Assembly (NCBI GenBank): GCA_007844125.1
Contig: CM017556.1
Span: 23,877,277 to 23,941,276, forward strand
Direction: 5' to 3'
Length of the DNA: 64,000 nucleotides
From: Sinonovacula constricta
Taxonomy: Eukaryota; Mollusca; Bivalvia; Cardiida; Solecurtidae
Every line of letters starts with the position of its first letter. Positions within the stretch are counted from its first letter, which is position 1. The notes below the pieces were generated by a model. The model searched no databases. It saw only the letters and a list, made by a program, of their open reading frames with translations, and was not told where the DNA came from. Below, one piece after another: positions 12,794 through 25,700 of the stretch. The position numbers and the translations under genes were made by a program.

Positions 12794-13517
12794 CAGTCAA
12801 CTCTCGTTATCTCAAAATCGGTTATCTCAAATTTCCGGTTATGTCAAACTGTTTTCTACGGTCCCGTTTTTTCCCTATAGTTTCTATATAGTTCGACTCC
12901 GCTTAACTCAATTTCGGATGTGTCAAATTATCGGATATATCAAACTAAATTCTTTGTCCCCACACGTATAAAACTGTTGAAATCAGTTGGTCTCAAACTT
13001 CAAATTGCTTTAAGATGCAAAACGGCAACAACAGTGATTTTCACACCTACAGTGAAACTCGCGAAGATTTGGGCGCGAGTTTTATCGCCAATTATCGGCA
13101 ATCAGGATGTCACGTAATTTAGAGAAGAGGTTAATCGATTATTATTTAATTAGCTGATTTAATGAACAACAATTTCGTTAATCATTTAACGCTGATTAAA
13201 GTGTTTCAGTTTGTACTTTTTGTTGTATTAGGCCATGCGCTTACGACGATGCAACAACCTACAATAAAAAGAAGAATATTAAATTACATTGTAAAAAATC
13301 TAATAACACTTTAAACATGCAAAACCACACAAACTTGCAGAAACTTAGTTTACAGTGGCAATTATAACAAGGAATTTCAGTCATTGCCAGCCATCGTGTA
13401 GCAGGTAAGATTTTTAAGATTTACACAAACTATCCTTAAATTCGGATAATTCAAACTTCGGATATCTCAAACTATTTTCTACGGTCCCTTGAAATTTGAA
13501 ATAACGAGAGTTGACTG
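12794..13517. mobile_element. Non-autonomous Tigger/pogo-like DNA transposon
   Basis: The element begins CAGTCAACTCTCGTTATCTC at 12,794 and ends with the inverted equivalent (GAAATAACGAGAGTTGACTG) at 13,517. The terminal inverted repeat is about 23 bp with one mismatch. It is flanked by TA on both sides (12,792-12,793 and 13,518-13,519), the expected target duplication for Tc1/mariner-pogo elements. Inside each end there are further degenerate repeats of (T/C)GGAT(A/G)T(C/G)TCAAA and TTTCTACGGTCCC. No transposase frame is present, so it is a deletion derivative or MITE. Confidence 0.85.
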
Positions 13518-13635
13518 TAGTTATTATCGGGCGTTTCCAGAAGAAAATGTTATCTCATTCGCATTCGGATTTGTTTACAATGCATTAGAATTGAACTACA
13601 ACAACAGGGTGTAGGTAATGTCGCCCCAGAGTCAG

Positions 13636-13905
13636 GGGCCCATGTAGCCCAGTTGCTAGAGCACCTGTCTATGAAGCAGGAGGTCGCTCTATGTGATGAG
13701 ATTTTTCCAGCTTACTTCAGTGGCACCAGGTGTTCTTCATAGAATTCTGTGAAGTGGTAACGTGCTAGTTACTGATGGTTCAGTCCACTTGATGCTTGGC
13801 TAAAAGTAAGGATGATTAAAAGCTATGTTCCCACGTAGTTCAGGTGGTAGAGCACCTGATTACGGAGGAGGCTGTGGGTTCGAACTCCATCGTGTGTACC
13901 AAGAC
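13636..13905 (+). mobile_element. Dimeric tRNA-like SINE, family E
   Basis: Two tRNA-like heads lie about 190 bp apart. The first has GTAGCCCAGTTGCTAGAGCA and a following ACCTGTCTATGAAGCAGG stem, with no B box. The second has GTAGTTCAGGTGGTAGAGCA (A box) and GGTTCGAACTCC (B box), ending near ACCA. Acceptor stems do not pair, so a functional tRNA is unlikely; a dimeric SINE or two adjacent SINE insertions is the better reading. Confidence 0.6.
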
Positions 13906-15267
13906 TGGTTAAATCAGGATGTATGCAGTCAAATGAAAGAGGATGAGACCATAAATGATGCGACGTGGGATAGGGGCGGCCAGAGCTGTGACATAAAACC
14001 ATACGAACATATGATTTGATTTTGTAGTTTGAGGGAAAAGTAGACACTTGTAAATATGATAGTGCATTGGTGTTCGGGCCTATTTTTTTTACTTGGACAC
14101 ATTAGAGGCACTAAGACAGTGGGTTCATTTATAAGATTTAGTATTGTAATATTTCACATCTGATATGTTACTGTAAATGTAAAAAATGTTGTATTTTTGT
14201 GTCGACTGCAATAGCAGGTAAACACATAGGGGTCATATTGTCCGTCAGCGGCAGTGGCAGCGGCGGCGTCGTGTCCGGTAGTCCCCCAATTTTAACACGA
14301 ATCTAAATGTTGCCTAAAACTTTAAAAGTAATTGTCCTATTCTGTTCAAACTTGGAATATATCATCTGCACGAACAATGCCATCAGTAACAACAAGAATG
14401 ATAACTCCTTTTCTTTATTTTTTAGTTATGGCCCTTTCAGATTCAACAGCAGCTCATGCAGAAAGTAACACATTCTAAAGACTTGATTGAAAGAAAATGT
14501 CTACACAAAACTCGCTTGTATATGCTGGGCCCATTGCCCTTGTGTGATTTATAATCGCACACTTAAACCTGTCTTAAACAACCTATCTTGTGGGTAACAT
14601 TTTGTCGTCAATACCAACACAGGTAGTCTCAAATCTGAGTGTTAATTGCTAACTTTTACACAAATACAATGTAGTCAGAAAATAACGTTTCTTGTGTGAT
14701 TATTCGCTCAGGTTTATAAAACAATTAACTGTTGCAGGTTACAATCTTCATTTTATTTATTTTTTCTGATGTATTGAAAACAAATAACAGGAGGTAAAAA
14801 TTCAATATGGTTTTATACATCTAATGCTATTGTCTTTTTAATAACTCAAATATCTCCATAACAATTAAAAAATTGCTTTACTGGACATGACTTCGGGGGC
14901 ATATGTTTGTTTACAACGACATTTAAAAATAATAAAATTACATAGGACAGTTTATCTATTCCGGTTTTCGTTTTGTCTAAATATGACTACTTTTCTGAAG
15001 CAAAGAATACCTCAGTGCTTGCAGCCCTGTCATTATTCCATGCCGACCTCCATATGACAGTTTCATATATTAGGTGACAATTCAAATAGGTCCAAATCTT
15101 AGTTATATTCTAACCTTCTAACGGTTTTGTCCTGGTACAGATACGGACTGGTACAGATACGGACACAAAAAGAGTTAGGGCTGGTATATAGTATTATACA
15201 GTGAACAAAATTTGAACATAAACCCTTACAACAGCAAACTCGAAATCATAATGGAAGGAGAATTGTG
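13906..15267. other. Non-coding stretch, no gene recognised
   Basis: AT-rich sequence with only short frames. A GC-richer part at about 14,200-14,460 (GGCAGTGGCAGCGGCGGCG, then a text around GTTATGGCCC) has the look of an interspersed repeat. There is no second copy in this window to prove it. Confidence 0.4.
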
Positions 15268-15734
15268 TTAACGGTGATATCCGATAGTTTGGACTAAACA
15301 TATTTCTTAAATAACTAATAAAAGTCATTGTTTCCTGAAAAGTTCTCCAAATTGCTGTTCTTTGATGGCCAAGATCTGTGTGAACAGTGAAGCATAAATC
15401 GATATTCGTGGAAAAGACCTGCTAAGAAGAAACAAGTGTTTTTTTTTATCTGAGCTATGCTGCAGATATTTTGTCATTACTCTATGTAGTCATCCGGGTA
15501 ATTATCTATTTTTAGCAGAGACCACTATCGCGATTTTTATCGAGTTGAAAAGAATGAACGTTTGAAGTGATTTTTTTTCAATAAGTACTGTTTAACAATA
15601 CAGTTTGTGTCCAAAATCGTCTATATTAAGACTAAGGTATGGGTCTATGCAATGTTATGCCCCTATTCACCAATATTAATGTTAAATGTGTTACATATTT
15701 TTCATAGAGACAAACTGTCGGATACCACATTTAA
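15268..15734 (+). mobile_element. MITE-like element, copy 1
   Basis: The left end TTAACGGTGATATCCGATAG and right end CTGTCGGATACCACATTTAA are near-perfect inverted repeats, both bounded by TTAA. The interior shares blocks with five other copies in the window: AAGTCATTG, CAAAATCGTC, AAGAATGAACGTTTG, and GAGCTATGCTGCAGA or its GAGCCACGCTGC form. It has no coding capacity. Confidence 0.75.
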
Positions 15735-16020
15735 TAAGCAATTGTTTAGAACAAAATCTATTTGTTAATTATATTTACTTTATCAGGCTTATTATTTATA
15801 TAATCGGGATGCAACACGCAAGACATAAGCTGGGACTTTAAAATGAAAGCGATGCTGTGGTATTCTCTGCTTAAGAAAAGTAATCGCATTTTGAATCACT
15901 TAGAAATAGTGTAGATAAGTTGACGTATATTATTTTGTGTAACATCATCGGCCATTCTCGAAATAACTCTGCTTTCAATGTTGTAAACGTAAGCAGACGG
16001 TTAAGGGTCACAGTAGTGTA

Positions 16021-16039
16021 AGTGATGATGCGGATGATA

Positions 16040-16078
<39 letters not shown>

Positions 16079-16190
16079 CTACTGCTGATGATGAATATGA
16101 TGATGATGAGGTTGTTGATGATGATGATTGTTGTGATGATGACGATTATGATGAAATAATGGAGTTGATGATGTTGATGGTGATGGTGAT
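16021..16190. repeat. (GAT)n microsatellite, part 1
   Basis: Pure GAT repeats run to about 16,078 and continue as imperfect GAT/GTT to 16,190. The tract resumes after a SINE at 16,478. Confidence 0.9.
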
Positions 16191-16204
16191 AGTCATAATA
16201 CTGA

Positions 16205-16463
16205 GGGATGGGATGGGATTAGCCGGCATTTTTGCCGATACTGTGCAGCGACATTTCTATCATTATAGCACAGAGCACTTATCAGGTGCCCGGGGACTGA
16301 ACCTGGCCTGTCCATTATACTGACATTATACTGATAGCCCCGAGCGTTAGGAGGGAAGCCACTACTACCAACTTTAAAGTCTTTGGTTTGACCCGGCTGG
16401 GGTTTGAACCCACGACCTCACGATCCGCAAGCCTACGCTCTACCACCTGAGCTATTGCGGCCG
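16205..16463 (-). mobile_element. tRNA-derived SINE, family A, with 13-bp target duplication
   Basis: Read on the - strand the element starts GGCCGCAATAGCTCAGGTGG (A box), has GGGTTCAAACCCC (B box) and ends near GCAAAAATGCCGGC. It is bracketed by a perfect 13-bp direct repeat GTCATAATACTGA at 16,192-16,204 and 16,464-16,476. The second copy of the family is at 31,432-31,705. Confidence 0.85.
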
Positions 16464-16477
16464 GTCATAATACTGAT

Positions 16478-16530
16478 GATGATGATGATGATGATGCTGA
16501 TTATGATGGTAGTGGTGGTGGTGGTGGTGG

Positions 16531-16575
<45 letters not shown>

Positions 16576-16600
16576 CGATGACGATGATGATTATTATGAT
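16478..16600. repeat. (GAT)n/(GGT)n microsatellite, part 2
   Basis: A GAT, GGT, GAT compound tract, ending about 35 bp before the first coding exon of the KY-like gene. Confidence 0.9.
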
Positions 16601-16636
16601 TCCTTTCTCATTTTTTACTTTCAGCAATTATCAGGA

Positions 16637-16741
16637 ATGGGTGGTGGGTCCTCCAAACCACCTTTACGAACTCTGCCTGCTGATACCCCACAGATCGGTG
16701 AGGATGGTGATGTGGAAGATGAGATCAGAGGAGTGGACGAG
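16637..16741 (+). CDS. KY-like gene, coding exon 1 (N-terminal myristoylation motif)
   Basis: 35 codons from ATG to a donor GTAATA; phase 0. The start MGGGSSKPP has Gly2 and Ser6, fitting the N-myristoylation consensus, with Lys7 downstream. The rest is acidic (GEDGDVEDEIRGVDE). Acceptor candidates TTTCAG at 16,624 and ATCAG at 16,634 both lie just upstream of the ATG, so this may be the second exon of the transcript. Confidence 0.7.
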
Positions 16742-19700
16742 GTAATACAAGGCTGCCGACAAGACAGTTTCTCGCTAAAAGTCATGTTATATAAAACATC
16801 ATGTACTTTACAATATTATCAGAAAGGCAATAATATCTAGCACAGAAAAAGGATAGCCGTATGTAGGTATGTTTAACCTACCGGTCGCTTATAACTTGTT
16901 TGCGTTTATTAAACAAATGTGAGAGATTTTTTGTTTGTCAAAATCGAATCTAGTGACAAGCTCTACCAACTCGATACAGTTTTTATTTATTTAAAAAAGT
17001 TAATTATTTAAGCAAGACGCAGTTGGTCTAGTTTGGTTGTTTTGAGTTGTCTCCACAAAAGCGTTCCTTTACATGTGAACAAGTCTGTCAAAAAGCGCCA
17101 TCTACTATACATATTTAAACAGCTCTTACACGGATATACACCAGGGGTCGTTCGTGGCATAGTGGTAGAGTTGCGAATTCGTAACTGCTTAGCCTCTGAC
17201 CGCGTGGGTTAAAGTCCCGTTCGGGGCGAAGGACTTAATTTAGAAAGGTCTTCCACCTGACCTTCGGTGCGCCTATTGTTTTATCTAGACACTTCTCTGG
17301 GGTCTTCATCCACCAAAATAGCTGGACGTCGCTGAAATGGTTTTAATTGGTTGCAGCGATGAATTTGAAAAGCAAACACAAGCAAACCATGAAAACACGT
17401 CAATAATCTCAAATAGTGCTCTATTTGGTAAGTTGAATATTCCTTCTTGTACATGCGAACATTAGCAATATTAGCGATAATTAATGCTTGTCGACATTAA
17501 ACTATACAAACTTTCTCCATATTCTTAAATGTTTGCCTTTTCTCGTACCAAGGATGGTTCATAGTTGTCGTTGGTTGAAATGCAAAGATTATAGCGCCTT
17601 TGTCACAGTGTGTCCAGTTTACGTTAATGAATTGTATGCTACTGTAAAGCAAGTGAAATAGAAATATGTGTACAGAAATTGAAAGCACAACTGATTGGTT
17701 GTTTACCTTAATGTTGGCGTGTGTGCCAAATTGTAAGAACATTATACTTCCAGTTTTAAGTTTTTTTGGACAGTTTGTTTTCTAAAATAGGTATTTAAGG
17801 TATCTAATTTTTAAAATACGAAAGGTGTTTTGCTTTTGAGTATCGCTTGGGAACTATAGCATAAGACAAACCAACGAAACATGTTACTTGATTGGCATCC
17901 CACCTATGTAATTAACTGTTTACAAACTCAACATGTCAAAGACTGATTTTCCTTTTTCCCGCTTACTGTGCTTTATTAAAAGAAATCATCGAGCTTTGAT
18001 AGCCTTATTTCAGAGTTCAATGTTCTATTAAGTTCTTTGGTTGTTTCTGCAAAATATTATGTAACTTCACCACATGGCTTTGCTTTTTTAGGCTTTGAAT
18101 ATACCAGATAATAAATTTGTAATCAAATTAAACACAAATAATACATTTAAATTTCATTCACAAAATAAAAATTAAAACCTTATCATGTTTCTTTTTTAAT
18201 GTGGTAGAGTGGTACAGAAATAATTGTCAAAGTATAAAAGTAGGAATAAAAAAAGTTAAACATGCCTGCTCATACCGGGATTTGAACCCTCAACTCCCGG
18301 TTTTGAAGCATTTTAACCCTAGTTTTGATACTCTTTAATTGGAAGAGCAGTTGCTCTACGCTAAACAGCAAAACTGTTGTGTTCAACCATATTTAATAAA
18401 GACATAAAATATAACAACTGGTTAATACATTTTATGGGAACATGCTGTGCTTTAAAATATTGTGGTGTTTATGTTGAGAGAATCAAATGTGTCGCAACGC
18501 TTCTCAACTACAATTTCAACTATTTTTAACTAAAAAAAAACTTGTTATTTCCAAATTGGGCATGCGAAAAGATACGTTATGTCCAAACGTCCACAATAGA
18601 AAATACACTGATTGGGTTGATAGAGATGTAATTATTTACACACGTATAAAGTGTGGATAATGTGGTATATGTCATGTTTCTAGACAAAAATGGTGACCAC
18701 TGTGGTTTTTAAACAGGCCACGAGTCTTTAGAGCAAATCGTTAAATTTCGCATTTCTGATATTTCACATTTTAATTTTCTGTTTTATAAGTCAACGAGTA
18801 ATAATTAACGCGTGTGCATGTGCATGTATATATCTGGTGGCTGGATAAGAGATTTATATTCTAGTTTATATGTCATTTCATTTCCGGGCTTCAGTTAAGA
18901 ATAGATGGGGCGTATGGAGCTTATAAAATAAGTCCACTTTGACCTAATGTGGTATCATATAGCTTGGACAAAACAATTCAATTTTTCTCAAATAACAAAA
19001 TAAGTCATTGTCAAATAGGTGTTCCTGCAAAATGTTGTCCAAAGATGCCCTAGGTCTGCGTGGACAATTAAGAATAAATCCTTTACTCGTCTTTGTTAAC
19101 AGGTATTTCCTATCTTAGCTACGCTGCAGAGATAAATATTTTTAAACTAAGAAAACCACGTGACCACTTACCTTGAGTTCACGTTATATTGTCCTCCCGG
19201 TAATCCGCTCTGACGTCGATATCTATGTTCACCAGAGACAACTATCGCACATTTTATAGAGTTGGAAAGAATGAACATTCAGAGTGCTTTCTTTTCTTTA
19301 TTAGTACAGTCTAGCAATATAGTTACTGTTCAAAATCATCTTTTTTTAGACTCAAGTATGCTTTAATGCAGAATTATGTCCCTAAAGCTGTCGATAGATA
19401 TTGTATTTAATAATAGTAAACTATCGGACACCACCTGGTACCACCTTAAATGGGAATCGAGAAGGGATAATTATCGAGTGTTGTTGAAATTTCGCAGGTA
19501 TAGCATGTGGCTTGTAATGTGGTCTGGACAGGATTCCGTAGTTTCGCTGGATAGTGTTGAATTAGTGTGATTAAAGGGCGATCATTGTCCTGTTAGCTAA
19601 ACGGAGTCCAAGCGAAATAACCTCACTCGCAAAACTATGTATGTGTATAAGCTTTTGCAATTGTTTATCTGCAGCTTGGAATTGCCCCAATTGAAGAGAG

Positions 19701-22700
19701 CTATCCGGTCCCCAGTCCAAGAAGACAAGTCACCGACACAACAGTATCGGACAAAGCGATTCCAGATTCTAACCATGTCTTGCCTATCCTACCTTCATCA
19801 CCAAGCACTGAACACCATCTACCTTTTCAAAGCTTTGATACACCCCAACTTCCACCCCCAGTACCTGTCGGCACAACGCTGCAAAAACATTTCAAGAAAC
19901 CAAAGGACACGTCGGACGTTACGAAAGGCGTTACACCATTTGCATATTACAGACCGCCCATTTCGCCAATTCCCGAACTTCCCGAAGAATCACATCAGTT
20001 AGCAATAAATTCGGAGAAAAACGTTCATCACCTGATTGATAATGAATTAAAACCAGATCTGAACTCTAGCCATTCAGAAATGATGTCTGAGATGTCACCA
20101 GTGTCAAATGAACGGTCAAAACGAAATCAGTTACTAAGACAACGAGAGCGGAGAGAAATTCTGCAGTCTGTGATCTCCGCGCCATCTTTGTCAACAAGTC
20201 CCTCGTGGAAAGGTCAGCTGACACCCGCGCCGTTGTCGGTCAGGTCTTCAAATGCTTCTAACTCTATTCAAGGGCCCCAATCGAAGGAACGAAGGGTTTC
20301 GATTGACAACGAAGACATCGTTGCATTTGAAGCCGCTGAGAAGGTATATATAATTCATTTCAAGATACGATTTACATTTATAACAGTTTGTTATTCATAA
20401 ACCTTGCACACAGACCAGTGTTTAATAATTGCACACACGAAGAACTCCGATAGTTAACCCTATTGTATTACATTGTATTGACACAAATCATACACAGTTA
20501 AAGTACTTTAATGTTAATAACATGAAAGAACACTTTAGGTCTGTGTCCGATTCTAAAATTGCTTGCTTCCCTAACGAGATTTGTATTCTTAATAAGTTAT
20601 ACAATTTTAAACTGATTATAATGCTTACATAATTTCAATAATAATTAATATGATTTTAATCTTATAGATTTTTCTATTTCTACTCACGTAATTTAATTTT
20701 AAGCTGATTATACTATATTTTCGTTAAACTTCGTCGTATTCGGGGATATATGACCTATCAAGTGTCGATGTGCCGTAAAAACCCCAAATACAAAAGACAA
20801 GAATAACAATATTTTATGTTAGCCAATTGTGTAGCATAATTGCATTTCAGTTTGGCAAATGATCAATGTTATATTTCAAAACTGTTTCCAAATAATAACG
20901 TGTTTTTTCTTCTTTTGGTTGCCTATTTGAAACCAGGAAAACAAAAATATTAGAAAGTAACTGTGACGACAAGAACATAACCTTTGTTATTTTTGCATAG
21001 ATTTAAGCTAAAATTTCATTTCAGTACCTATAAAGATATGTTATGTAAACAGGGAAATGAAAGTGTTTGTTGATGATTGTTTACCTAGGTATGACAAGAA
21101 CGGCATAAAAATCAACATACACTCCAAAGAGCACAAGCATAAAAACAGAGTAATCCGAATAAAAGGACCTACTTGTATTTTGGGATTATTCAAGGGAGAC
21201 TATCCACTAATGACTAATTATATAAAGACTCGTTGTCAGATTATCTTGTTTAGCTGTATTTCGTTAATGAAACTCGGACTTCAGTATATGGTTCTAGTTT
21301 ATATACTGACTTGCCCTGTGTTAATTTTTATTCTTTGAGACTGGTTTCAGATATAAAGCAACAGTTTTAACTTTCACACTTTAAGGAAAAGAGCCATCGT
21401 GCTGAAACGTTCGCCTCTGTCGTGAAGGACCTTACGAAGGACCTCAGTTCCGATCGTCAGAAGGTCAGGGCCATTCTTGCTTGGATCAGCAAACAGAGGA
21501 TCGGACAGCTGACCTTTGCATCCGAGCCCTTGCCTCCCGACTCACCCAACGGCTATATGCAGCTAATGCAGGAGGGAAAGGGAACATTTCCGGTCTTATT
21601 CGCGCTTCTCTGCAGGTTCTTACACCATTTTATGTACACTTATTATAACAAATGCAAAATCTAAGTTATTTGCTAACAAATAAGTTTAAGACATTTTGTT
21701 GGAGAGTCAGCAGCAAATAGCGCATTTCATTAAAAGGCTAGGCGCTATTTTGCGTTATTGACGATAGCAACTGTCTATGCTTGTTTGTTAATTGGGTTTA
21801 TCGTCCCACCAACAGTATTTCAGTTATCTGGAGACGTTGTCCACTTGAAGCAGATATAGTGCTGCCTTCACTGTGTTTAGCATGCCGTGAACACCTGGCA
21901 TGATACCACACCCAGTCACATTATCCTGACACCGGGCCAACCAGTCGTGGAACTACCCTTATATTTGCTTGAGCGTTAGCAAGGGAGCTATTCCACTACC
22001 ATTTTTAACGACTTTGGTATGTCGCGGCCCGGGATCGAACCCGGGGCCTCCCGTACCTGGAGCAACTGTCTATGTTTACCAATGATTAGATAATAAATGA
22101 TACAAAACTGATACAAGGGGTTTTGTATCATTATATACAATAAAAATCTCCGGTAACATTGGATTTCAATTCTCGTACTTTGGTTCACTGTTATGCTCAG
22201 TTTTATATACTTAAAATTCTATCTAGAAAGTATGTGGCATAAGAAAATCCCTAAGTTTTTATACAATTTAACAATTTGCCAATAGCCAGAAAATCAGTTA
22301 TGTGGGCATCATGACTTGGAAACAAATATAATCTTTGGAATTATTATACCGGAAGTTACACGTGTAAGTTTGGTACTTGTTGCAGGGCTGCTGATATAAA
22401 ATGTGCCATAATCAATGGTATCTCCAAGGGCACCCACTATGTGGTGGGATCCAAGGTCACAGACGGACTTGCCAACTCATGGAATGCAGTTTTCGTGGAC
22501 GGCGCCTGGCAACTCGTTAGTATTCTTACTTTTATCAGCAACATTTTGGTAGCAAGAAAAAGTATTGACGTGTTATATTTACCACTCCGCAAAAAGCATG
22601 CGCTTAGAGTTTCTGTTTCTGCCACCGCAAGATTATCCTTATTGGCCCACTTGTAAATTATAAAAATGCTGATAAATTTATATGGTGATAATGTTACTGA

Positions 22701-25700
22701 CTTAATTCTTTGAAAGTAACAGTTATTCGGACTTACCGTTTCGTTATAGCCTGCAACTGTCCTTTTAGTAGCTGCCTAATTGCTGTCCCATTTGTATTTT
22801 AGTTATTGCCTGCTGCACTGATACACTCGGCATAGTTGTTGTTATTTTTGTTCCTAGTAAGGTTATTCGTCAGGACATCGCCAAAAAAGTTGCGAAATCA
22901 CTGCAAGCGTACTACATTTTTCATGAGCGGCGCCAATGGGCTATTCTTAAGTGTTAGTTATTTGAATAGAACTTAATGCAATTGCAACAGTGAATAGGTG
23001 CGTCATGCATTTTTATTGAAAACGTACGGCTCAAAGTTGAAGGGGTGGCTAGCGTAATGTTCCCTAATTTTGGAGACGGATGGCACAAGTTCACAATGTC
23101 AGCCTAACACCGAGCGAAAAAAAGGTTTGCAGTTTCCAAGGTTTATTACCTGATTAATGTTTTCCTGATCAGAATGATGGCCAAACCTTTCAAACACTAC
23201 AACACAGCTGAGTTTAATCTTTAATTAAATAAGGAATTCAAATGGTATAATAGACATGACGTCATGAGCGGGCTATAGTTCATGCAATTAATGTTTTACG
23301 CGACACATTAAGTTTTTTTTGCTTTACTCTAATTCATTTCTTCAAATTAGCAGTCTAAACGTTAATCTGAAAACTTCCTAATTAATTTAACCTTGCAATG
23401 GACGGTTGCTAAACGTTTACCAATCAAGAATTATAACAACCAAAAAAACGGATCATTCCAACAATGTAACCATAAAGTACAAGGTGGACAGTTTTATCTT
23501 ATAATGTTACAAGAAGATTCGATGATTAATACTGATAGCTTACAATCATGTTCACATAACAACCAAAACGGATCATTCAAACAATGTAACCATAAAGTAC
23601 AAAGTGGGCAGTTTTATCTTATAATGTTACAAGAAGATTCGATGATTAATACTGATAGCTTACAATAATGTTCACATAACAACCAAAACGGATCATTCCA
23701 ACAATGTAACCATAAAGTACAAGGTGGACAGTTTTATCTTATAATGTTACAAGAAGATTCGATGTTTAATACTGATAGCTTACAATAATGTTCTCTTGCC
23801 TTCTAGAATCGTGTTCTTATCTCAAAGGTATCTTCTATCATCTGACAATGTAGCCCTTTTCTTGTACATTTTTATTAAGTTAACTTATAATAATAGACAT
23901 AAATGTGACCTCTAAATAAGTTTTTTGCATTCCTACTTGTATTGCCATGTATTTTTGTTGCTTTCATGAGAAAAGGCGAAACTGCGTTTTGGAACGTGTT
24001 GTTTAACTCATTTCCTGATATTCTTGTTAATTGTGCTGATTATTCTAGATATGATGTTGGCAGTGAAATATAAATTTAAACTCAATAATATAAGTGATTA
24101 AAAAGGCATACATACTGCAGTGAACGCTTGTCACTTTTTGTAAAACAGATTTTTACTGCACATGTTTTATTTCTGTGTCTTTGGCAGGTCCACACGCTGT
24201 GGGTGTGCAAAGCGCTACTAGGTCGCCGGGAAATTGGTTGGAAGACCATCGAGTCCGACTCCGTAAAACAAGCAGCAGACTCGAGAGAACACAACGGCAA
24301 AGAAGTCTCCGCATACAACGATTATTTTATTTTCACAAAACCGGAAGAATTTATATACAGAAATTTCCCGGACGACGAAAATTGGCAATTGCTTGATGAG
24401 CCTATCACCTTGGACCATTTCTTGTCATGTTCCTATTTACGCCCTAGTTTCTTTCAGACCGGGTTTAGACTTGTGAGCGATGATAAGTGTTCATTTGTTT
24501 CTGAGAATGGGGACCCTTGTACCATTGTCATAGGGTTTAGTAGCCTCTCGCCAGATGACATAATCTTTAGATATGAACTTCGTCGTAAAAATGACAAAAA
24601 CAGGGACACATCTAACAAAGGCGGAGGTAAAATAGATCCTATTCAGAACAGACATGTTCTGATGGTGAAACGTCAAGACAATGTGATGTTTGAAGTTAGA
24701 TTTTTGCTTAAAGGGACTTTCATTCTAAGGGTGTATGGAGGAGAAATTTCAAGAGTAAGGGATAACCCACCTTGGATCATGGATGTGGCGTTTCAGTGCA
24801 ATAAAATCTCAGAGAAAACGAAACCTTTGCCATTTGATCCTGGCGTTATTGGTTGGGGTCCTAGTTTTCTGTCAGAAATCAAAGGTCTGCATGTTCCTAC
24901 ACATAGAGACAGTTCAATCACAGTGATCGCAGATGATAATCTGTGCATTCGGTTTATTCTACTCGAACGCTTAGAAATATATGCACATTTTGTACAAGAG
25001 ACATCTGAAAATGACACCTTGAATCGGTTCATTCGTTTTGACGTAGTAGAATTAGAAGAATTGTTTGAATTAAGAATCAATGTATTAATACCCCACCTGG
25101 AGATGAAACGCGTTTATCAGGAGGCGCCAGCTCTGAAAGTGGATGTGAAAGATAACACAGGAGACTTTAGTAACGCATGTAATTACTTAATCCATCTGAC
25201 GAAGGACAAAGTGCTCGAGGTAGGAATTAGTTTATGCTCCTGTGGGGTGTATGTGTAACGAAACTAAGCTAAGTTTATGCTCCTATGGGGTCTATGTGTA
25301 ACGAAACTAAGCTAAGGTTATGCTCCTATGGGGTGTATGTGTAACGAAACTAAGCTAAGGTTATGCTCCTATGGGGTGTATGTGTAACGAAACTAAGCTA
25401 AGTTTATGCTCCGGTGGGATGTATGTGTAACGAAACTAAGCTAAGTTTATGCTCCGGTGGGATGTATGTGTAACGAAACTAAGCTAAGTTTATGCTCCTG
25501 TGGGGTGTATGTGTAACGAAAGTAAGCTAAGTTTACGTCCTATGGGGTGTATGTGTAACGAAACTAAGCTAAGTTTATGCTCCTATGGGATGTATGTGTA
25601 ACGAAACTAAGCTAAGTTTATGCTCCTATGGGGTCTATGTGTAACGAAACTAAGCTAAGTTTATGCTCCGGTGGGGTGTATGTGTAACGAAACTAAGCTA

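Noticed and set aside
23393..23668. A 91-codon frame over the 120-bp repeat
   Set aside because: Lies in intron 4 of the KY-like gene. The unit length is a multiple of 3 and no protein-like conservation is visible.
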